A stretch of DNA of 64,000 nt from Heyndrickxia vini (GTDB lineage: Bacteria; Bacillota; Bacilli; Bacillales; Bacillaceae_C). Shown piece after piece: positions 1 through 8,570 of the stretch; position 1 is the stretch's first letter, and every line of letters starts with the position of its first letter. The translations under genes were made by a program, and so were the position numbers. The stretch covers positions 3,758,001 through 3,822,000 of the forward strand of contig NZ_CP065425.1 in NCBI RefSeq assembly GCF_016772275.1, given 5' to 3'. Under the pieces are notes generated by a model. It saw only the letters and a program-made list of their open reading frames with translations, searched no databases and was not told the DNA's origin.

Positions 1-275
<275 letters not shown>

Positions 276-286
276 TACAAACAAAG

Positions 287-313
287 AAAGGGAGTAACCT
301 TACTCCCTTTTTT
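287..313 (+). terminator. Rho-independent terminator after the GH1 gene
   Basis: An 11-bp perfect stem (287-297 paired with 300-310) with a two-base loop is followed by a T-run. It ends the GH1 transcript just before the regulator gene at 334, so the regulator probably has little read-through supply or is controlled by it. Confidence 0.85.
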
Positions 314-333
314 AATATATAAGGACTGATTTA

Positions 334-2265
334 ATGAACAAAACTGAAATGTTACTAGATTATCTTAAAAGTCATTCAGGGGAAGACTTTATATCCGCAA
401 AAACGTTAGCCGAACTATTAGGTGTAACCGACAGAACCATTCGTCATTATGTTAAATCGATAAATGACGAACAGCCTAATTTGATTGAGTCTAGCCGAAC
501 AGGATATAAGTTAAGTGATAATACAACCAATATTGTTAAACATATAGATAATAGCAATCATATTGATAATCGTCGTTTTTATATATTAAGAAGACTCATA
601 AAGAGTTCCGATCGCGGCTTAGACCTATTCGACTTAGCCGACACTCTCTATATCTCAGACGCAACGATACGTGCCGATATTGCTAACCTTAATCGTTTAG
701 TAACCAAGCATGGCTTACAAATCATTCAACACAATAATCGTTACATTCTTACTGGAGACGAAAAGAGTCGCAGAAAATTGATGATTGATTTAATTGACTT
801 CTCAAAACCAACAAAAACATCCCTTGAAGAAGAAGTTCAAAAACTCCTAGGGAACGTCTCACTCCAAGAATTGATGAAAATAAGTAAAACCAGCTTCGAA
901 AAATATAGCGGTCATCCAAATACCTATTTCTTCAAAAATTTTATTTTACATTTAGCAATTGCTATTGATCGTGTAATTGATAACGAACAATTAGAACAAA
1001 GTTCATTTCAAATAAAGCATCGAGATACAACCGGACACAAAATTGTAAACGAAATAACAGACAAACTGAACAAAATATATCATATTCAGTTTTCGCAGGC
1101 GGAAATAGACGAATTGGCCATCTTAATTAATGGACAAATCAAAGACAATAATATCTCAATGGATCAATATGCAAACAACAAGGTTTCGAATGCATTAGAA
1201 CACGCCATTCAGGAAATAGGTGAAGTCTACATGCTAGATTTCGACAATGCTAATTTTAAAGCACGCCTATTGGTTCATGTACAAAACTTATACAACCGTC
1301 TAAAACAAAACAGATATTCTAGAAACTTGAGTGTACTAAGTATTCGAATTAAATACCCAATCATTTTTGATATTGCTGTATATCTAGCTTCAGTTCTAGC
1401 AAATGATTTGAACGTTGAAATTAATGATGATGAAATTGCCTTTATTGCGTTACACATTGGATCATTTTTAAACAATCAACAAGATGAAAATAGCAAAATT
1501 AATACAATTATCATCACCCCTGCGTATCTAAACCAGCAATCAGAAATAGAAAAGTGTATCCAAAAACACTTTAGTGATGATTTAGTTATTAGAGGGATAT
1601 TTGAAGATATAAATCAATTGAACTCATTAACCTCAAATGAATTAGTCATAACAACCCAAAGCAATGAACATGTAAAAAATAATTTTGCAACGGTTAACAC
1701 TGAAATTGTAAATATACATGAGTTTATAAATAAACATGATATTGCCATGATTAGCCGTGCAGTAGAGAAAATTAAACATAATAAGTACTTTGATTTTCTT
1801 AAAGAAAATATTCCTAAGTTAATAAGAGAGGAGTTTTTTGTCAATATTAATGACGATTCCTCGAAGGAAAAAATGATGAAGATAATAGCTGATGGCTTCC
1901 AGCAAAATGATTATGTAGACGATAATTACTTAAAGAAATTAAATGAACGAGAAAATGTATCATCTACTGCTTTTCCAAGTGGCATAGCAATTCCTCATAC
2001 AATGAAGTTTGAAGCAAAAAGTACAGGTTTAATAATATTAAAACCAGTCAATCAAGTTGATTGGGACAGGATAAAAGTTAAATTAATTATTGGGATTGCT
2101 GTCAACAAAGAAGACTCACACATATTTAACAGGATATTCCCCCGAATTATCGAATTGACCGCAGAACCTTATAACATTAATTATCTTGTTGGAACAAATA
2201 CTAGAAATGAATTTATTGATCGCTTAATTGAATTAATGGTGAAGGATAACTATTTTCCAGAATAA
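334..2265 (+). CDS. PRD-containing PTS transcriptional activator, LicR/MtlR type
   Basis: A 643-residue multidomain regulator. Residues 1-60 form a HTH_11 winged helix (LAELLGVTDRTIRHYV), about 85-145 a second, Mga-like HTH, about 180-390 two PRD domains with the phosphorylatable histidines (HLAIAIDR; IALHIGSFL), a weak EIIB-like stretch about 395-470, and a C-terminal EIIA domain (about 500-643) with the expected active histidine in AIPHTMKF. Regulators of this layout switch on beta-glucoside or mannitol PTS operons when phosphorylated by HPr and when the matching EIIB withdraws phosphate. The preceding GH1 gene suggests an oligo-beta-glucoside (lic/bgl) operon. ATG at 334 is used; the spacing from AAGGA is good. 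Confidence 0.85.
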   Translation: MNKTEMLLDYLKSHSGEDFISAKTLAELLGVTDRTIRHYVKSINDEQPNLIESSRTGYKLSDNTTNIVKHIDNSNHIDNRRFYILRRLIKSSDRGLDLFDLADTLYISDATIRADIANLNRLVTKHGLQIIQHNNRYILTGDEKSRRKLMIDLIDFSKPTKTSLEEEVQKLLGNVSLQELMKISKTSFEKYSGHPNTYFFKNFILHLAIAIDRVIDNEQLEQSSFQIKHRDTTGHKIVNEITDKLNKIYHIQFSQAEIDELAILINGQIKDNNISMDQYANNKVSNALEHAIQEIGEVYMLDFDNANFKARLLVHVQNLYNRLKQNRYSRNLSVLSIRIKYPIIFDIAVYLASVLANDLNVEINDDEIAFIALHIGSFLNNQQDENSKINTIIITPAYLNQQSEIEKCIQKHFSDDLVIRGIFEDINQLNSLTSNELVITTQSNEHVKNNFATVNTEIVNIHEFINKHDIAMISRAVEKIKHNKYFDFLKENIPKLIREEFFVNINDDSSKEKMMKIIADGFQQNDYVDDNYLKKLNERENVSSTAFPSGIAIPHTMKFEAKSTGLIILKPVNQVDWDRIKVKLIIGIAVNKEDSHIFNRIFPRIIELTAEPYNINYLVGTNTRNEFIDRLIELMVKDNYFPE

Positions 2266-2307
2266 ATATAAGTGGATTGCGAATGTTTTACAATTTTCTA
2301 AAGCGAT

Positions 2308-2345
2308 AAGGGAAGGGAAGGATGCCATTAGGCCCTTCCCTTTTC
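2308..2345 (+). terminator. Terminator of the LicR-like gene
   Basis: A 10-bp purine-rich stem (2308-2317 with 2333-2342) is followed by TTTTCG. It lies 40 nt after the regulator stop and separates it from the uracil-DNA glycosylase gene. Confidence 0.75.
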
Positions 2346-2407
2346 GTTAAATCCATTAAGAAATGGGCATATTAACAAATAGTTTTCATTTTTAGGAGGG
2401 AGAAGAT

Positions 2408-2992
2408 TTGTCTGATTTTTGCGCCTCATTATGGCCGGAGGAATCCACACCAGATAATCTTATGAATTGCAGCGAATGCGGTCTCGACAAGCACGGGTCG
2501 CGGATGGTTTGGGGTGAAGGGAATCCGGATGCACCGATCATGGTTCTATTAGATAATCCCGGGGCTCGTGAGGATCGGGAAAACAAACCCTTTGTCTGCG
2601 GGACAAGACAAGCCTTACAAAAAGCTACTAATCAAGTAGGCTTAACAGTCGATGACCTATATGTAACCTATGTTTTAAAAAGAAAACCAACAAAGGCATA
2701 TAACAAAGAAAAGACAAGGCAAATCTGCATGAATCATCTTAAACAACAGCTTAAGTCAAAACAACCTAAGCTTATTGTCTGTCTCGGAAATATTGCAGTC
2801 CAAGCCTTCTTTCAAAATCCAGAAATAGATGTTAAATCATTGCGTGGTAAATTCCATGATGTTCATGGATATCAAACAACCGTCGCCTACCACCCTTTAG
2901 CTGTAAGGAGACGTCCTAATCTATGGCATTTATTTTTAGAGGATTGGAAACTAGTAGCGGAAAATTATTTTAATCAGATACGATTGAGTTAA
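2408..2992 (+). CDS. Uracil-DNA glycosylase family protein (UDG superfamily)
   Basis: A 194-residue protein beginning with TTG behind a strong AGGAGGGAG ribosome binding site. The family signatures are visible: an early CxxC (NCSECGL, about residues 20-26), the catalytic-pocket segment around LLDNPGARED, the central IVCLGNIAVQAFF strand-helix, and a late loop VAYHPLAVRRRP resembling the HPS/HPA motif of family 4/5 enzymes. These proteins excise uracil from DNA in base excision repair. The start at TTG is set by the ribosome binding site; a single-gene unit flanked by terminators. Confidence 0.8.
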   Translation: MSDFCASLWPEESTPDNLMNCSECGLDKHGSRMVWGEGNPDAPIMVLLDNPGAREDRENKPFVCGTRQALQKATNQVGLTVDDLYVTYVLKRKPTKAYNKEKTRQICMNHLKQQLKSKQPKLIVCLGNIAVQAFFQNPEIDVKSLRGKFHDVHGYQTTVAYHPLAVRRRPNLWHLFLEDWKLVAENYFNQIRLS

Positions 2993-3011
2993 GGGGGAAA
3001 AGTCCCCCTTT
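2991..3011 (+). terminator. Terminator of the glycosylase gene
   Basis: AAGGGGGA and TCCCCCTT form a short GC-rich stem overlapping the stop codon, followed by a TTTG tail. Moderate quality because the T-run is short. Confidence 0.6.
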
Positions 3012-3132
3012 GATGTTGACAAATGATAATGTCCTATAACCGTTAACACTGAAAAGAGCGTGTGAGAACAGATAGTGCGTGCCAAAATTTAATTTTATTT
3101 TCTTCTATACCTAGATAATTGCAACTCTCCCT

Positions 3133-3903
3133 CTATAAATTAACTTTTATTCCAGGTAAAGTACTTTTGTTAAGTGAATTAACATGATTATTTTTTTTTC
3201 GAATAAAAGAAAGGATCAATATGCATACGATATAAAGAATAGATAAAACAATTACAGAGTAAATATTTCTCTCAAGTGAAACTTGATTAGAGATACTCGC
3301 AAAGATATTAAAAAACGTGTGAGCTAACATGACGATCAATATCTTTTTAGTAATGAAAAAAGTTAAAGCGAAAACAATACCTAGTAGAAAAGCATTTACA
3401 ACTTGAAGAATGACTAGGGTTGAACCAGTCTCCGGATTAATGGCACTTGCACTGTGCAAAAGGCTAAAGACAAGGGAAGAAAATAATACATACAAAACTG
3501 GACCTTTATCTTTTAATTTGAGAAAAAAGATACCCCTAAAAAGTAACTCCTCTGTGTAGCCTACTAAAATCATCTGCACAACTGTTAACATAAGAACAGA
3601 TAAAGAAATAGTTACGTCTATTCCCAACATCATTGGTTGAACTAATATGATCACTCCCAACATGATAAAAATACGGTAATCAATATTTTTTAGAGAGAAG
3701 CCTAATTTCTTTAGAGATGTATGGTTCTTAATTATTTGTCTTGTAAAGAAGATTGCCATTAAAGAAAAGGCAAGAATTTGAATGACAATCATACCTTTCT
3801 CGCTGGTATGCAAAATTGCGGATAATGCTGAAAAGAATGACACTGTAAAAGTTAAGAAAATACTATACAAAATAAGCACTAAGTAAGAATTTTTTTTGAT
3901 CAT
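3133..3903 (-). CDS. CPBP family intramembrane metalloprotease
   Basis: A 256-residue integral membrane protein with about eight hydrophobic segments. The Abi/CPBP motifs are present: EELLFRGIFF (motif 1, EExxxR), a LLHSAS-type motif 2, and VMLAHTFFN (motif 3). These Rce1-like glutamate proteases sit in the cytoplasmic membrane; in Gram-positive bacteria they are linked to peptide pheromone maturation and bacteriocin immunity. The gene is divergent from a PlcR/Rgg-type regulator that may need a processed peptide, with a shared 100-bp control region. A role in peptide signalling is inference only. Confidence 0.82.
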   Translation of the reverse strand: MIKKNSYLVLILYSIFLTFTVSFFSALSAILHTSEKGMIVIQILAFSLMAIFFTRQIIKNHTSLKKLGFSLKNIDYRIFIMLGVIILVQPMMLGIDVTISLSVLMLTVVQMILVGYTEELLFRGIFFLKLKDKGPVLYVLFSSLVFSLLHSASAINPETGSTLVILQVVNAFLLGIVFALTFFITKKILIVMLAHTFFNIFASISNQVSLERNIYSVIVLSILYIVCILILSFIRKKNNHVNSLNKSTLPGIKVNL

Positions 3904-3967
3904 TATGAGCCCTCCATAACTGAATTTTCTCTAATTTATCATAGAGATTAAAGCATTTATTTGCTAA

Positions 3968-3987
3968 AATTCCTGTATACAGGAATT
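3968..3987. promoter_or_regulatory. Perfect 20-bp palindromic operator candidate
   Basis: Ten bases AATTCCTGTA are followed at once by their exact reverse complement. The site lies 15 nt before the ATG of the PlcR-like regulator (4003), overlapping where a -10 or the 5' leader would be, and 65 nt upstream of the divergent CPBP gene. This position is typical of an autorepression or shared operator. Binding protein unknown; the adjacent HTH regulator is the obvious guess. Confidence 0.55.
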
Positions 3988-4002
3988 AAGGAGGGAGAAA
4001 TT

Positions 4003-4953
4003 ATGTATGGCGCGACATTGAAGAATATAAGAAAACAAAAGGGGCTGACGCAAAAAGAGGTCTATACTGGTGTAGTGTCAAAATCGTTTTATAGTGATGT
4101 TGAAGCGGATAAATACTCCGTTAGTGTGGATAAATTTCAAGGACTTCTCAAAAACTTAAATATCTCTTTTGAAGAATTCTTTTACTTCCATAACCAGATG
4201 GATTTATCTGATACTCAGGAATTAGAAAAAAAGATAGATGATTACTACAAACAAGGTAAATTTGAGGAATTGTTTAGTATTTATCAAGAATATTACTCGA
4301 GCAATAGTAGAGAAATTCGTTACTTGGCATCGAAAGCTTATCTTTTAGTATTGATTACTAATAGTAACTTTTACAACTTTTCTAGAGATCCCCTGAATGA
4401 AATAATTTCGAATTTAGAAAGTACCAAATCTTGGACATTAAATGAGATTAAACTAGCAAAGTTAGTTCTCCTTTCGATACCAGAGAAAAAAATGACGGAA
4501 TCCTCCAATCTTTATAAAAAAATATCAGAACAATTATCAAAGTATAAAAACTTTAGTGATATGGTCTATCAAAAAGAATTAGCTGATTTGTATTTCAATA
4601 GAATCCAAAGCCTTCTCGTTCTAAACAATATTTCCGAAGCGGAAAAGGTATTCCGTGATTACTCAAATTTGATGAATGGAAATGACGATCTTAATTTATT
4701 CATCCAATTCTATTTCATCAAGACTTTGCTTGGTCTGTATTTAGATTATTTTGTTTCCAAGGAAGAGTTCGATTGTTTCTTACGTAGCATTGATAACGTT
4801 CCAGTATCAGAATGCCATTTTTATAAGATTATTTTTCAAATACATAACGAAAAAGCTAAGAATTATTTCTTACGTTATCAGAAGTCCAATCCCACTTCCA
4901 AATTACAGAAAGATCAAAAAGCAAGAAAAAACAGCACCAAAAATGGTAAATAG
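4003..4953 (+). CDS. HTH regulator with C-terminal helical (TPR-like) domain, Rgg/PlcR type
   Basis: An XRE-type HTH occupies residues 1-60 (LKNIRKQKGLTQKEV, then SKSFYSDVEADKYS), followed by about 250 residues of alpha-helical repeats, the layout of Rgg/GadR/MutR and PlcR regulators that bind short peptides. I place the start at ATG 4003 because GGAGGGAG sits 7 nt upstream; an earlier in-frame TTG would begin inside the palindrome. No small pheromone gene is evident downstream. The gene next door encodes a CPBP protease. Confidence 0.75.
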   Translation: MYGATLKNIRKQKGLTQKEVYTGVVSKSFYSDVEADKYSVSVDKFQGLLKNLNISFEEFFYFHNQMDLSDTQELEKKIDDYYKQGKFEELFSIYQEYYSSNSREIRYLASKAYLLVLITNSNFYNFSRDPLNEIISNLESTKSWTLNEIKLAKLVLLSIPEKKMTESSNLYKKISEQLSKYKNFSDMVYQKELADLYFNRIQSLLVLNNISEAEKVFRDYSNLMNGNDDLNLFIQFYFIKTLLGLYLDYFVSKEEFDCFLRSIDNVPVSECHFYKIIFQIHNEKAKNYFLRYQKSNPTSKLQKDQKARKNSTKNGK

Positions 4954-5084
4954 CGGAACGAGTCAAATCGCAAATCACATAAATTTCACACTCAAAAAGA
5001 GTAAGATATGCAATTATCTCTCGGCCTTTTTTAAAATTTCCTTCTTTTCTTGAAACCACCCGTATGTTGGACAAATTCATTAGA

Positions 5085-5258
5085 TATTAAAGTGAGTTCG
5101 ATAAATAAACGGAGAAATTCCTCTTAATTAGAAAATAGCATTAAATAAAGCTTAAATAGACGGAAGAATTCCGACTATTTACTCAGAAAACGTAAAAATG
5201 GGTAATTTTACTTTGCTTAATAGGAAAATCTCCGCTTATTTACCCCAAACTGGTCTTC
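5085..5258. repeat. Mosaic intergenic repeat, copy 1 (left part, interrupted by an IS)
   Basis: This stretch contains short inverted modules built on CGGAGAAATTCC and GGAAAATCTCCGCTTAT. It matches, in opposite orientation, the block at 14566-14790 over nearly its full length (for example AATAGACGGAAG, TTCCGACTATT, TTTGCTTAAT). The match stops where the IS3 element starts and resumes at about 6640. Confidence 0.7.
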
Positions 5259-5385
5259 TGTCAAGAAAGTAGACAATAAAAATCGAGACTTTTTTAATAA
5301 AACACTACCGCACTTCGTTTGCTGGGGTGTTAGAAATAATCAGTCCAAAACCACGACTGATTATTTCTAACACCAAATGGCTAAT

Positions 5386-6234
5386 TTATGAGGTATACTC
5401 CACTTCATTTTGTTGCTGTTTTTTCTCGAATTGGTTAGGAGAACAATTATCCAAAGTGGTATGTTTTCTTTTTCCATTATAAAAACTACTAATATAGTAA
5501 TTTATTGCCTTTACAGCTTCCTCTCTTGTTTTAAAGCGTCTTCTGTAAATTAAATCTTTTTTGATTGTGGCATGGAATGATTCAATGCAGGCGTTATCGT
5601 ATGGGTCACCTTTTTTACTCATGCTTATTTGTGCATTCTGTTCTTTCAAGATATCAATGTAATCATGCGAACAATATTGAGAGCCGCGATCAGAATGATG
5701 AATAAACCCTTCTTCGGGCTGCCTTGAAACAATCGCCATATTTAACGCTTGTATGGCTAACTCCTTTTTCATGTGAGTGGCAAGACTCCACCCTACAATT
5801 TTTCTAGAGAATAAATCCATAATCGACGATAAGTACAGCCATCCTTCCAACGTCCAAATATATGTAATGTCAGCTACCCAAACCTTATTGGGTTCCTCTA
5901 CATCAAATTGTCGGTTAAGTAGGTTAGGGTAAATAGTTAAATCATGATTAGAATCTGTAGTAACTACGTACTTTTCTATTGGAGTAGCTCTTAAACCCAT
6001 TTCCTTCATCATTCGTGCCACTGTTTTTTGCGAAATACTATACCCCCATTCCATTAGGTCATCGTGAACTCTAGGGCTTCCATAGGTTCCGTAACTCTCG
6101 TGAAAAGATCTACTAATTTTTTGTTGGATCTCTAAACGGTAATATTCCTTCTTAGAAAGAGGATTATTCTGGACCCTTAGCCACTTGTAGTACCCACTAG
6201 TTGATACTTCTAAAACTTTACACATCTTCCACAC
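5386..6234 (-). CDS. IS3-family transposase, OrfB (DDE catalytic part)
   Basis: A 282-residue retroviral-integrase-type transposase with an N-terminal HTH_21 region (SGYYKWL) and the DDE triad: VADITYIW (D1), [10 protein letters not shown] (D2) and DNACIESFH (E). The open frame extends upstream into the end of OrfA, where the run of five A in CACAAAAAGCC would allow a -1 shift to give the usual OrfAB fusion. The listed start is the first GTG in frame; the natural product is probably the fusion. The gene appears intact. Confidence 0.92.
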   Translation of the reverse strand: MWKMCKVLEVSTSGYYKWLRVQNNPLSKKEYYRLEIQQKISRSFHESYGTYGSPRVHDDLMEWGYSISQKTVARMMKEMGLRATPIEKYVVTTDSNHDLTIYPNLLNRQFDVEEPNKVWVADITYIWTLEGWLYLSSIMDLFSRKIVGWSLATHMKKELAIQALNMAIVSRQPEEGFIHHSDRGSQYCSHDYIDILKEQNAQISMSKKGDPYDNACIESFHATIKKDLIYRRRFKTREEAVKAINYYISSFYNGKRKHTTLDNCSPNQFEKKQQQNEVEYTS

Positions 6235-6272
6235 AGCGTATTCATCTGAGTGGGCTTGAATGAAGGCGTAAA

Positions 6273-6557
6273 TTACTTTTGGCTTTTTGTGAAGATGTGC
6301 ATACTTTTTAGGATTTCATTTTCCTCTCTTAACTGTTCTATTTCCCTTTCGTGTTGTTTCTTAAGATCTTCCAGTTCTTTGGGTGTAATATAATCTGGCT
6401 TCTTACTGTTCAATTTCTCCCTGTATGCCTTAACCCAGATAATGAGGGTCTTATAAGGGATCTCAAGCTCATAGGCAACTTCTGTTGCTTTTCTGCCTTC
6501 CTCCACAACTAACTTTGAAACATACTCTTTGTATTCTTGTGAATGATGCTTCCCCAT
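6273..6557 (-). CDS. IS3-family transposase, OrfA (HTH part)
   Basis: Starts at ATG 6557 (MGKHH) behind AAAGGACG. It contains an HTH_Tnp domain ([19 protein letters not shown]) followed by a leucine-zipper-like helix ([19 protein letters not shown]) as in IS3-family OrfA proteins that bind the element ends and mediate multimerisation. It ends 39 nt before the OrfB start, with an A-rich shift site near its stop. Confidence 0.9.
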   Translation of the reverse strand: MGKHHSQEYKEYVSKLVVEEGRKATEVAYELEIPYKTLIIWVKAYREKLNSKKPDYITPKELEDLKKQHEREIEQLREENEILKSMHIFTKSQK

Positions 6558-6630
6558 GTGAACACGTCCTTTTAAATGTTGATTCAATTATAAACTAAAT
6601 CTCGTTTTCCAGTGTCCACTTTTTAGACTA

Positions 6631-7114
6631 ACCTCAAAACCGAGCTCTTTCCAGCGGGATAAGCGGGAAATTTCCGCTTATTTTTAAATATCACTGGTTA
6701 CTCAATGAAGGATAAGACTTCTTATGTTTCGAAAAAACCAAGTAAACCTCATTTAGATGCTTTGAATCTATTGTAATCGCAATAATCCGCATACTAAATC
6801 ACAAAAAATTTTCACACCATTCAATAATTTTTTCATACCCTGTGATTTACTATGTGAATTAGGGAACCAGTAAGCGATTAAAATTCTCCAAAATATTGAT
6901 AAATCAATAAAAACGCATTGTGAATTCAAGCGTCTTTTGCTATGTGTTTTATAATGTTTTGTTTGCATTATTTTAACTTTCGCCATAAAGAACCAAGGAT
7001 GATTGCCCATTGTCCGGTTATGTATTTCATACTGTAATCGAAATCGCCTTTATGAAAAATAAAATGGCTTTTTGTACTCATTTTCATTGTTAACAGTCAA
7101 TCAATTTTTTTGCA
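6631..7114. repeat. Mosaic repeat copy 1 (right part) and non-coding gap
   Basis: The first 60 nt (GATAAGCGGGAAATTTCCGCTTAT) continue the repeat interrupted by the IS. The rest up to the DUF1456 gene is AT-rich. A minus-strand open frame at 6768-7010 has no ribosome binding site and no recognisable family, so I see no gene here. Confidence 0.55.
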
Positions 7115-7615
7115 TTATCCTCTGTATTTGATAGCTAGTCCTTTCAAGAAGTTTCTGGCGAAATTATCTCCGCATTCTTTATAATTCTTATGTCCTTCTT
7201 TTCTTAGTAAAGCCCCTAGTTCTGCTTTTGATACCCTTAATCCTGCCTGTTTAAAAATATCCAGTATATCCTCCGTCGTTAAAGCCAATGCAATTTTCAC
7301 TTTCTTTAAAAGTAGATTATTCACATTTCCACTAGTCTTTAACGGAGATTCTGGAGGATTAGGTTGTCCTGGCTTCGGCTCTTGTTTTCCTCTTTTGTAT
7401 ATAATAAGCCCATTTAAAAATGAATCTAACATGCTATGCGTACATTTTATTTGATCTTCATTCTCGAAATCCTCATCATCGTATGTTTTTATGAGTACCT
7501 TGACCACCTCCGGTACAGACAACTCCATGCCACCAAGTTTAAATATCTCTGCCATCTCTTTATTTTTTAATTCCAACGCGTATCTTAATCGAATTAATAT
7601 ATCGTTATTATCCAT
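7115..7615 (-). CDS. DUF1456 family protein (YehS-like)
   Basis: A 166-residue cytosolic protein made of two repeated units of about 70 residues, each starting with an NN-I/L--L--AL motif (NNDILIRLRYALEL; NNLLLKKVKIALAL) and containing a conserved SxxEVxxLxK-type stretch. This is the layout of DUF1456/YehS. Function is unknown; no catalytic residues stand out. The ATG at 7615 has AAGGAGG spacing. It stands alone, with an AT-rich 270-nt gap upstream. Confidence 0.8.
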   Translation of the reverse strand: MDNNDILIRLRYALELKNKEMAEIFKLGGMELSVPEVVKVLIKTYDDEDFENEDQIKCTHSMLDSFLNGLIIYKRGKQEPKPGQPNPPESPLKTSGNVNNLLLKKVKIALALTTEDILDIFKQAGLRVSKAELGALLRKEGHKNYKECGDNFARNFLKGLAIKYRG

Positions 7616-7849
7616 TTAAAGACCTCCTTATAATTTGTGCTTTTACAAAGTTCCGTTTATCTATTCTTTTCATCCTTTTAAATATTCCTTGCATCTTATT
7701 TAGACCCAATGAGAATCGAATAGGAGAGTTTTCAGGTACACTAATTCGGTTTTTGTTATTTTGACATAAAAACTAAAAAAGTATTATTTAACATCAATTA
7801 AATATACCAACAAAACTTACCCGAAGGAAGAGTATTACCGCCCCAATAT

Positions 7850-7893
7850 TAAAAGAAGCAGGTTTTTCCCTTTTTGGGAACCTACTTCTTTTA
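7850..7893 (-). terminator. Terminator of the PPTase/NRPS operon
   Basis: AAAAGAAGTAGGTT pairs with AACCTGCTTCTTTT around a loop of GGGAAAAA type. It overlaps the last bases of the phosphopantetheinyl transferase gene and is followed by T-rich sequence on the minus strand. Confidence 0.75.
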
Positions 7894-8559
7894 ATATCCG
7901 TTATTTATCCATTCAATTAGTTCAGATTCTGTAATTTTTTCAAAGTTGATTTTTTTTTCCACTTCTGAAGCGATTGATAATTTCATACCATTCGGTAAAT
8001 CTCTTGATAAAAAGGAACAAAAATCATCTTTTAAAAACCATCTTTCCTTTATCTTATTGAAAGAAATGTTCGTAGGATCGATAAAAAAACCTTTTCCTTT
8101 TAATTTTAAATACGCTTCCTTTAAAGTCCATATCGATGTTAGTAAATCAGCCCTGTTTTTACTATTATTAAGAAGTTCATATTCCTCATCGGCTAAAAAT
8201 AATTTATATCCCACAGTTGATAGTTTTTTTTCCACATCTATTCCTACTTTATTAGTAGACATAGCAACTACAATCGTATTTTCACAATGGGAAATAGAAA
8301 TATGCTCATGATGCCCCATTAAAAAAGGTTGCCCAAGCTCAGTGTGCAACAAATTTAATTGCGCACTAAGCTTCTTATTCGTTAACTTCTTTGCCAACGA
8401 TAATGCGAGTAAGGAATTGTACCTATCTGCAAATTTTTTGTACTTCATTAAATAATCTTTTTCAATCGTATGGATGAAACGAAATAATTGATCATAGACT
8501 TTGGAGTTAAAGCTGGCAGATATTTGACAAATTCTGATTGTATTATTTTGGGACAGCAT
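7891..8559 (-). CDS. 4'-phosphopantetheinyl transferase, Sfp type
   Basis: A 222-residue member of the Sfp/HetI family. The Mg/CoA-binding motifs are visible: GIDVEKK (about residues 110-116) and WTLKEAYLKLKGKG (about 150-163), plus an N-terminal RKYL/LLAL-type ligand region. It transfers the phosphopantetheine arm of CoA to a serine of a carrier domain. It begins 11 nt after the NRPS stop, so it almost certainly activates the T domain of that enzyme and is cotranscribed with it. Confidence 0.9.
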   Translation of the reverse strand: MLSQNNTIRICQISASFNSKVYDQLFRFIHTIEKDYLMKYKKFADRYNSLLALSLAKKLTNKKLSAQLNLLHTELGQPFLMGHHEHISISHCENTIVVAMSTNKVGIDVEKKLSTVGYKLFLADEEYELLNNSKNRADLLTSIWTLKEAYLKLKGKGFFIDPTNISFNKIKERWFLKDDFCSFLSRDLPNGMKLSIASEVEKKINFEKITESELIEWINNGY

Positions 8560-8570
8560 TTTACAATTAC

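Larger units (their letters stand above)
5259..6630 (-). mobile_element. IS3-family insertion sequence (first copy type)
   Basis: About 1.37 kb with two minus-strand ORFs. Imperfect terminal inverted repeats are visible: TGTCAAGAAAGTAGAC at 5259 and, inverted, GTCTAAAAAGTGGACA ending at about 6628; both continue to CGAG. No clear target duplication is seen. The element sits inside the mosaic repeat. Ends are estimated to within a few bases. Confidence 0.75.

Noticed and set aside
6768-7010. 80-codon minus-strand frame upstream of the DUF1456 gene
   Set aside because: No start signal or recognisable motif; AT-rich chance frame.
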